Of a stretch of 63,799 bases of DNA, positions 58,504-63,799 are shown one piece after another (positions within the stretch are counted from its first letter, which is position 1; each line of letters begins with the position of its first letter). Position numbers and translations under genes: made by a program. The DNA comes from Planctomycetota bacterium (GTDB lineage: Bacteria > Planctomycetota > Planctomycetia > Pirellulales > UBA1268): contig QWOP01000079.1 of the NCBI GenBank assembly GCA_003669605.1, positions 1 to 63,799 of the forward strand. Reading direction: 5' to 3'. The notes beneath the pieces are model-generated. The model had not been told where the DNA came from. It did no database searches and was given only the letters and a program-made list of their open reading frames with translations.

Positions 58504-59706
58504 ATGCGAAGCGATCACCCAGTCACACACGCGCCAGAAGATCTTGCCGGGAGACGCCTGGGGGGATACCGGCTTTTGCGCCGGCTCGGCAGCGGTGCCA
58601 TGGCGGATGTCTACCTCGCCCAGCAGGAATCGCTGTCGCGACAGGTGGCGGTCAAGGTGTTGCGCCGCGAAACGGCCGCCCGTTCCAATGCCATCCTCCG
58701 CTTCACGCAGGAGGCGCGGGCCGCTGCGGGCTTGGTCCATGGCAACATCGTGCAGATCCACGAGGTGGCCTGCGTCGATGGGATCCACTTCCTTGCCGAG
58801 GAGTACGTTGCCGGCCCGACGTTAAAAGGCTGGCTGCTTGAGCGCGGGCCCCTCGACGCCCGTCAGGCGTTCGCGGTCCTGGCCCAAGTCGGCTCGGCAC
58901 TCAAGCGGGCGGCAGAGCAGGGGGTGGTGCACCGGGATATCAAGCCCGAGAACCTGTTGGTGACACCGGCAGGTGAACTGAAGGTGGCAGACTTCGGGCT
59001 GGCCCGCGTCCTCTCGGCGGCCGACGACCTTGATCTCACGCAGGATGGCACGACGCTGGGGACGCCGTTGTATATGAGCCCTGAGCAAGCGGAGGGGCGA
59101 GCGGTCGATACGCGGAGCGACCTCTATTCCCTCGGTGCCACCCTCTATCACCTTCTCGCCGGCAGGCCACCGTTCGGCGGTGCCACGAGCGTGGCGGTGG
59201 CGATGGCTCATCTCCGCGAAACCCCGGCGTCACTCTCGGGCCTGCGCGATGATCTTCCCCCGCAGTTAGCGCCGATCATCGAACGGTTGCTGGCCAAATC
59301 ACCGGTAGACCGCTACCAATCGCCGCTCGAATTGCTCCAGGAGGTGGAGCTGGCCGAGGACGCGCTCTTTCCGGGGGCGCGGCGGCAGGCATCGCCGCTG
59401 GCTTGGTCCGACGCCACCGCGGCAGCCGACGGTATGTTCCGCACCGGTGCCGAGGATTTCCGAGAGCGGTCTCATCACGAGGCCTCGCGAACCGGCCGGC
59501 ACCGGTTCCACGCTCCGACGATGGAGGTCCGCAATGCCACGCTCCGCCTGCAGACGGCGATGGAGCGGGAGCGGTTTGAGCGTGAATCGAATCGGCGGTT
59601 TTGGATGACGACGGTGGCAGCGGCCTGTGCTGCATTGACGGCGGGCTATTTGCTGGGCCGGACGCCGCCGCGGCGGAGCCGGTTGTTCCGCCTACCGTCG
59701 CGGTGA
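58504..59706 (+). CDS. Ser/Thr protein kinase with C-terminal membrane helix
   Basis: A 400-residue Hanks-type kinase. The P-loop region RLGSGAMADVYLA, the ATP-binding K51 (QVAVKVL), the catalytic loop H143-R144-D145 (VVHRDIKPENLL), D163-F-G and GTPLYMSPEQ are all present. So the kinase should be active. A juxtamembrane helix rich in Arg/Glu precedes one helix (about 367-386), with almost nothing outside. Substrates are unknown. The start lacks a clear ribosome site, but the kinase domain begins just inside it. Confidence 0.92.
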   Translation: MRSDHPVTHAPEDLAGRRLGGYRLLRRLGSGAMADVYLAQQESLSRQVAVKVLRRETAARSNAILRFTQEARAAAGLVHGNIVQIHEVACVDGIHFLAEEYVAGPTLKGWLLERGPLDARQAFAVLAQVGSALKRAAEQGVVHRDIKPENLLVTPAGELKVADFGLARVLSAADDLDLTQDGTTLGTPLYMSPEQAEGRAVDTRSDLYSLGATLYHLLAGRPPFGGATSVAVAMAHLRETPASLSGLRDDLPPQLAPIIERLLAKSPVDRYQSPLELLQEVELAEDALFPGARRQASPLAWSDATAAADGMFRTGAEDFRERSHHEASRTGRHRFHAPTMEVRNATLRLQTAMERERFERESNRRFWMTTVAAACAALTAGYLLGRTPPRRSRLFRLPSR

Positions 59707-59843
59707 GGCGTCGGGGCCGGCCCGGTGGAAGCGGTCGTGCGGGCGGCCCGTGGGCCGATCAAGACGGGGCTCCGGGCGGCCGAAAAACATGCTGTCTGCG
59801 TTGGACAGCCGGCAGATGGGTATCGGTGGAGGGCCCCTGCGGC

Positions 59844-59871
59844 TTGACACCCCCATTGACCCTGCTAAAAG
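59844..59871 (+). promoter_or_regulatory. tRNA-Glu promoter candidate
   Basis: TTGACA at 59844-59849 and TAAAAG at 59866-59871, spaced 16 bases, ending 19 bases before the tRNA. The position fits a stable-RNA promoter. Confidence 0.5.
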
Positions 59872-59890
59872 TTGATTCAGAACACTACCC

Positions 59891-59963
59891 GCCCCCATCG
59901 TCTAGTGGCCCAGGACGTCGGGTTCTCAGCTCGAAAACCGGGGTTCGACTCCCCGTGGGGGTA
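59891..59963 (+). tRNA. tRNA-Glu (anticodon CTC)
   Basis: A 73-nt tRNA. The acceptor GCCCCCA pairs with TGGGGGT (one G-U). The D arm GTCTAGTGG...GGAC is typical of tRNA-Glu, the anticodon stem TCGGG/CTCGA closes the loop TTCTCAG, and the T arm CGGGG/CCCCG holds TTCGACT. The anticodon CTC reads GAG. CCA is not encoded. Its 3' half is overlapped on the other strand by the integrase gene, marking it as the insertion site of the element to the right. Confidence 0.93.
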
Positions 59964-61224
59964 TCTGTACAGCCGTATCTCTCGGAAACGCGGGGGATAC
60001 GGCTGTTTGTTTTCCGGGAGAGGGCGCCAGAAGGCCCCTGGAGGCTCCTGAGTGTGCCGGGTAGTGTGCGGGTAGATCGGGGCTGGCCGCTCGGTCGAAG
60101 TCGGAGTCGGTCAACATGAGGTAGTGGTCGGCCGCGACCTCCGCCGAGTTGCCGAGCCAGGCGTGGACGACGTGAGCAGGGTGAGCCTGCATGAGCTCGG
60201 TCTCCCTGGAGGCTCTCATGTTCACGAGGAGCTTCGGCCAGGCCTTCACGCCGGCACGCTCGACCGCTCGGAGCACTCCGGCGTAGACGTAGCCTTCGTT
60301 GTGGAAACGTCTCGGTAGGACGTGAATGGTGCCGGGAGGAGCGTCGTCGAAGGCCTGGCGGAGATACGGCTCGATCTCTGGGAAGATCGGCACGACTCGC
60401 GTCTCGTGGCCGTCGAGGTGCTCCTTCTTCTTCACGCGGACCGTGAAGCGTTGGCCGGCCCAGTCGATGTCGCTCCACGTCAGCTTCTCCAGCTCGCTCG
60501 GGATCCGTAGGCCGGCGTACCGAGCCAGCACGACCGCGAGCCTCCAGTCGTTGTCGGGGCAGGCCGCCAGTACCTCCTCGATCACGTCCTGGCCGACGAA
60601 CTGCTTTCGCCGCGTGTTCTTCTGACTCCCGGCCTTCACCTTGAGGAAGGGATTCTCCTCGATCGCTCGGCAATCCTTCGCGTACTCAAAGAATTGCCGA
60701 GCTCGTTTGATCTCGCGGGCTACCGTGGCGGAGGCGTATTTGCCGACGAGCCACTCGCGGTAATCCTTCGCGTGGCCGGCGTGGATCGACCGCACGAGCC
60801 GAGCTTCTCCGAAGTGCTCATTGAGGAGCCGCTTTGTCGTCTCGTAGTTTCGGAGCGTGTTCGGCTTGAGCTTGGAGCGACTGGCGATATACCTCTCCAC
60901 GATCTCACCGAGGGGAGGACTTGCTTCCCTGGCCGCCTTGACCGTCTGCCGCGGCTCGACGAGGCCGACCTTGGCGAACTTCTCGTGGATCACGTCCGCG
61001 ATGGCGGTAAGCCAGCTGGCGGTCTCCGGCTGGATCGACGTGCCGGAGAACCTGGCCGCGAGGATCTCCTCAACGCGGCACTTCGTCGTCTCGGCAATCT
61101 TCTTGGAGACACTGCCGAGCCTGATCGTCTGCCTTCGGCCTGACTGATCGACGAACAGCACGCGGTACGTCGTCGTGCGGGTGCCGTCATTGCAGACGTG
61201 GATCTCGGCGCTGAGCGATGCCAT
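59926..61224 (-). CDS. Tyrosine recombinase/integrase
   Basis: A 432-residue phage-type integrase. An N-terminal SAM-like core-binding domain (RYIASRSKLKPNTLRNYETTKRLLNEHFG) precedes the catalytic domain. The first catalytic Arg is in RYAGLRIPSELEKLTW. The second motif reads NMRASRETELM in place of HxLRHT, then HAWLGNSAEVAADHYL supplies His and Tyr. This NMRASR variant is common in planctomycete integrases. AGGAGA precedes the ATG. The last residues (IPPRGVEPRFSS) are encoded by the opposite strand of tRNA-Glu, which is classic for tRNA-integrated elements. Confidence 0.93.
   Translation of the reverse strand: MASLSAEIHVCNDGTRTTTYRVLFVDQSGRRQTIRLGSVSKKIAETTKCRVEEILAARFSGTSIQPETASWLTAIADVIHEKFAKVGLVEPRQTVKAAREASPPLGEIVERYIASRSKLKPNTLRNYETTKRLLNEHFGEARLVRSIHAGHAKDYREWLVGKYASATVAREIKRARQFFEYAKDCRAIEENPFLKVKAGSQKNTRRKQFVGQDVIEEVLAACPDNDWRLAVVLARYAGLRIPSELEKLTWSDIDWAGQRFTVRVKKKEHLDGHETRVVPIFPEIEPYLRQAFDDAPPGTIHVLPRRFHNEGYVYAGVLRAVERAGVKAWPKLLVNMRASRETELMQAHPAHVVHAWLGNSAEVAADHYLMLTDSDFDRAASPDLPAHYPAHSGASRGLLAPSPGKQTAVSPAFPRDTAVQIPPRGVEPRFSS
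59944..59963. other. Inferred attachment site within tRNA-Glu 3' end
   Basis: The T-arm and acceptor 3' strand are the usual core of tRNA-integrated elements. The integrase reading frame passes through these bases and stops in the anticodon arm. Only one copy is in the window; the partner should lie beyond 63799. Exact borders are not defined by the sequence seen. Confidence 0.5.
59969..60006 (+). terminator. Stem-loop after tRNA-Glu
   Basis: Perfect 11-bp arms (ACAGCCGTATC at 59969-59979 and GATACGGCTGT at 59996-60006) with a 16-base loop, followed by TTGTTTTC. It is a plausible intrinsic terminator for the tRNA. It also lies inside the integrase 3' coding end. Confidence 0.55.
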
Positions 61225-61236
61225 AAGAAAAGTCTC

Positions 61237-61452
61237 CTACTTCGTTGGTCTCTTCGACTTCGACCGCTTCACGAGCTCCAGGCCGAGATACTCCGCGACC
61301 GCGTCCAGGCCGGCCAGGCTGATCCCTCTCTCCCGGAGCACGAACTTTGAAAGCGTCTGCTGAGCTACTCCGGTCTGCCTGGCGATCTCGTAGCGGCTTA
61401 CGTCGGCCGACTCGATTGCCTGTCTCAACTGGTCGATGATCGACTTTGTCAT
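61237..61452 (-). CDS. HTH regulator (Cro/CI-like)
   Basis: A 71-residue protein, ATG at 61452 preceded by AAGGG (a TTG two codons upstream is less likely). The helix-turn-helix is SRYEIARQTGVAQQTLSKFVLRERGISL, with a Lys/Arg tail. It starts 13 bases upstream of the integrase and probably controls it or excision. Confidence 0.88.
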   Translation of the reverse strand: MTKSIIDQLRQAIESADVSRYEIARQTGVAQQTLSKFVLRERGISLAGLDAVAEYLGLELVKRSKSKRPTK

Positions 61453-61474
61453 ACTCAACCCTTCGTCTAGCAGT

Positions 61475-62104
61475 CTATGCGAACTTCACCCTGGCCGCCT
61501 TGAGCTCGGCCAGCACGTCCGGCGGTACGTCGATCTCAGCCTGGAGACGGTCGAGAGCGTTGAGCCAGACATCAGAGGCGTCCGGCGGCGCCGGAGACCG
61601 CCTGGCGGCCAGGAGAGAGAGTATCGCAGCCTTGTGCCGCCTGGCACGCTCTACGAGCTCTGGAGCGGCCTTGCTGGCCCCGCGGAGTCGAAGGCCGTCC
61701 TCGTGGATCTCGGGCTGGACGCCGACCGCCAGGAGCTTCTCGATAGTCTCTTCGGCGTCGACGAGCTCGATCAGCACGTCGGCGTGGCAGTCCTCGTCGT
61801 GGCCGCACCAGCACGCCAGCACTCGGCCGCGGAGCTCGGGGAGCCGAGCCAGGAGCTCCGGCTTCGTGAGGATCCACTCGCGGTACCGCTCGACCACTTC
61901 GGCCCGCCCCATCGTCCCCGGCGAAACCTGCGCCTCGGCGGCGCGGGCTTCGCGGGCAACGTTCTTACCTGAAGATGGTCGCAGATCATTGTGATCTGCG
62001 ACCATTTTGAGCTTCTCCTTGGCGGCATTGTCGAGCGTGCCTCGATCCGGCCAGCGGATCCTACGAGGCGTCGAATTTTCCGATCTCTGGAGGGTGGAGC
62101 TCAT
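61475..62104 (-). CDS. DUF4326 protein with in-frame palindromic segment
   Basis: A 209-residue protein. The middle (about 75-113, YREWILTKPELLARLPELRG then VLACWCGHDEDCHADVLIEL) matches DUF4326, a phage/element domain of unknown role with a CWC/C-H metal-like motif. The C-terminal ~80 residues include GVQPEIHEDGLRLRGASKAAPELVERARRHKAAILSLL, which resembles a TubC-N docking-like fold. Residues 33-57 (KMVADHNDLRPSSGKNVAREARA) are encoded across a 31-bp near-perfect palindrome and look inserted. The ATG overlaps the upstream gene stop by 4 bases. Confidence 0.85.
   Translation of the reverse strand: MSSTLQRSENSTPRRIRWPDRGTLDNAAKEKLKMVADHNDLRPSSGKNVAREARAAEAQVSPGTMGRAEVVERYREWILTKPELLARLPELRGRVLACWCGHDEDCHADVLIELVDAEETIEKLLAVGVQPEIHEDGLRLRGASKAAPELVERARRHKAAILSLLAARRSPAPPDASDVWLNALDRLQAEIDVPPDVLAELKAARVKFA
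61975..62005. repeat. 14-bp-arm palindrome in DUF4326 gene
   Basis: Arms ATGGTCGCAGATCA and TGATCTGCGACCAT are perfect, separated by TTG. On the gene strand it is followed, 20 bases on, by the CGCGAAGCCCGC box shared with the neighbouring DUF3987 gene. It encodes MVADHNDLRP. Confidence 0.85.
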
Positions 62105-63799
62105 AGGTCAATGAAATCCTCCGCGGCACTGTCTGCAGTGTCAGCGTCTGCCGCCTCCGCGGCGCGGGCCTCGCGGACCGGCTCTTCCCGTACGTCCACA
62201 CAAACCATCGTTTGTGTTGCCATGTCGTATCGCATCCCGAGCGAGCCAAGCCGTGCTGACGCTAACAATTCTGCCACTTTCTGCCGTGCTCCGTTTCGGA
62301 ATAGCGTTCGATACTGGTCTTCCGTGAGCGGTTTCCCAAGTTGGTACTTGCGCTCAATTGCAGTGGGCGACTGCTCGTTAACCACGATTCGCATAAGCGC
62401 CACCTGACCGTATTCCTGCATCGCCATGACGACCATGTGGTTGTACGTCACCACTCCTGACGCCTTCATTTCCTCAAGCACTCGCGCAAGTACCCCGTTT
62501 CGATTCCCTAAGTCGTATTCCAGCGCGGCACTGTCTGCAGTGTCAGCGTCTGCGAAACCTAGTTTCGACCGCACGCTAGAGGGTTGTGCTGACGCGGCCG
62601 ACACGAAGTGCCGCGTTGGCCTGCCTCCCTTCTCGCCTGGAGGCCGATCCTCCCAGCGGCCGCGGCCGGCGTCGACGAGCTGCTTGAGAGCCGCCTCAGC
62701 GTCGGCGGCGGTCTCGATCCAGCGACATCCGGTCAGCACGTCCCGTGGCGTCACCGCACTGGCCTGGCGGTCGATAAAGGCGAGGAGCCTCTCGTCGTCC
62801 TGGCGATTGGCCTGATCGAGATCGTCCTCCGCCAGGATCCCGTAGACGCGGCGGGTCTCATTCTTGAACCACTCCGCGAGTCGGAGAGCCTGCGACATCG
62901 TGGCGGCGTCAACAGCTCCGGCCTTTGCCTGTCTTGAGGCGACCTTCGTCTCGTGGAGGATCAGCGCCAGCCGGCCGGCCGTCTCCTCCAGCTTCGACCA
63001 GGCCGCCAGGAGATCACCGACGAGTGCCGCGGCCTCTTCGTTATGGGTGTTGTAGAAGTCGATCCAGAGCTTCTTTGCCTCGTAGGAGAGCGGCACGACG
63101 AGCGAGTTCTCGCGGCCGCCTACGTCGGCGCATGGCTGGAGCTCATAGAGGCGCCGGACGACCTGGCCGAAACAGTCTCGGACCATCGCTGACACAGTCT
63201 CCTCCGACCACAGTGCCGGTCGTCGTGGAGGAGCGGCCAGGAGCATCCGAGCCGCGAGGCCTGCCTCCTTCCGCTCGGCCGAGAGTGATCGTCGGAGCAC
63301 GCCAGGCTGGATCGTGCCGGTGATCCAGAGAGCCGCCTGCCGGACGTGGAGGCGACCGCCTCCGCGGCGTAGGACGTTGTGACTGCGGCCGGAGTAGCAC
63401 TTGAGGTAAAAGGCCTCGTCACTGCCACCCTTGCCGGTCCCGTACCGATCCATACCCGCCAGCCAGGAGTTGAGCTCGTCGGCCGCGAGAATGAGACCGC
63501 GAGGATTCTCCGACAACGCTACCGCGAGAGCTTCGGTCGTCGTGTCCTCGACCATCACGCGCCTTGCCACCTGAGGCGACGGTCGTCGCGGAGGATCATC
63601 GTCCTCGGCCTGGCCCCCCTTCGGCCTCTGGCCTCTCCAGGCGGCCTTCGACCGCTCATAGAGCTCATTGGCAAGATCATGGTCTCCTAAGTTGGCGGCG
63701 TACTCGTCGTTGAGCTCGGCCTCCCGGTCCCGCACTAGATCGAGCGTCACGTCGGCTCCAGGCGACTTCTTAGAGCCACTCTCCGCGACGACCGCCTAC
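62101..63799 (-). CDS. DUF3987 protein, 5'-truncated by window end
   Basis: At least 565 codons; the frame is open through the right edge, so the start lies outside. The first visible residues AVVAESGSKKSPG look like a Walker-A-type loop. Next come RRVMVEDTTTEALAVALSENPRGLILAADELNSWL and LYELQPC-type segments typical of DUF3987, a primase/helicase-associated family in phage-like elements. The C-terminal ~150 residues contain the block ADADTADSAA twice, from 29-bp perfect direct repeats. The segment between them is visibly lower in GC. The stop overlaps the DUF4326 start as ATGA. Confidence 0.85.
62123..62151. repeat. 29-bp direct repeat, copy 1
   Basis: Identical to 62525-62553. It contains an internal inverted repeat CACTG-TCTG-CAGTG and encodes ADADTADSAA on the minus strand, near the C-terminus of the DUF3987 protein. 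Confidence 0.92.
62198..62217. repeat. 8-bp-arm palindrome in DUF3987 gene
   Basis: ACACAAAC and GTTTGTGT are perfect arms with loop CATC. On the gene strand it precedes, by 22 bases, the REARAAEA box and then repeat copy 1. Confidence 0.8.
62525..62553. repeat. 29-bp direct repeat, copy 2
   Basis: Perfect copy, 402 bp from copy 1, which is 134 codons and keeps the frame. A CGAAAC-CTA-GTTTCG palindrome (62553-62567) abuts it. Confidence 0.92.

Overview
The window looks like a chromosome segment of a planctomycete, probably of the Pirellulales type. The evidence is high GC, frequent GTG/TTG starts, HlyD-type adaptors fused to GAF or M50 domains, a giant multi-heme cytochrome beside b6-like cytochrome b genes, a DUF3467 protein, an NMRASR-type tyrosine recombinase and many secreted proteins with no clear family. 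The taxonomic call is inference; there is no rRNA gene.

Layout. 0-5 kb: HNH endonuclease, small zinc-motif protein, isocitrate/isopropylmalate dehydrogenase-family enzyme, then purD translationally coupled to a Gfo/Idh/MocA oxidoreductase on the minus strand. 5.2-27.6 kb: one long plus-strand respiratory supercluster. It encodes a Rieske protein, a b6-like cytochrome b with the heme-ci cysteine, a second cytochrome b half with an APWY Qo motif, a 1543-residue eight-CxxCH cytochrome with a PDZ domain, two cupredoxins and a diheme lipoprotein. An A2-type cytochrome c oxidase follows (coxB, coxA, ctaA, ctaB, coxC, subunit IV, SCO, DUF420), then three proteins of unknown function. Electrons would run from quinol through the Rieske/cytochrome b/multi-heme complex, via cupredoxins or the diheme protein, to CuA of the oxidase.

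27.8-35.6 kb: malate dehydrogenase, an alpha/beta hydrolase-like protein lacking its nucleophile, a degenerate histidine-kinase ATPase, and a compact flagellar-type export-gate operon. This is fliF, a fliO-fliP fusion, fliQ, fliR and an flhB with no autocleavage domain. 35.6-43.4 kb: sulfotransferase, TPR proteins, an ABC-2 permease with two related halves, and planctomycete-type hypotheticals.

43.5-49 kb: a three-gene adaptor/protease operon made of GAF-GAF-HlyD, HlyD, and PqqD-like/M50 protease/HlyD. It resembles a peptide maturation or export machine and is my best candidate for an undescribed system. A MOSC protein, an inverse-autotransporter-like beta-barrel with a beta-helix passenger, and a chemoreceptor follow. 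54.8-59.7 kb: HAD phosphatase coupled to threonine ammonia-lyase, a small ORF, a secreted trypsin-like protease and a membrane-anchored Ser/Thr kinase.

59.9 kb to the end: tRNA-Glu(CTC) with an integrated element in its 3' end. The integrase reading frame terminates inside the tRNA gene. The element carries a HTH regulator, a DUF4326 protein and a DUF3987 protein that runs off the window. Its genes contain in-frame palindromes and shared repeat boxes that look like small mobile palindromic elements inserted in coding sequence. No CRISPR array, rRNA or IS transposase was seen.
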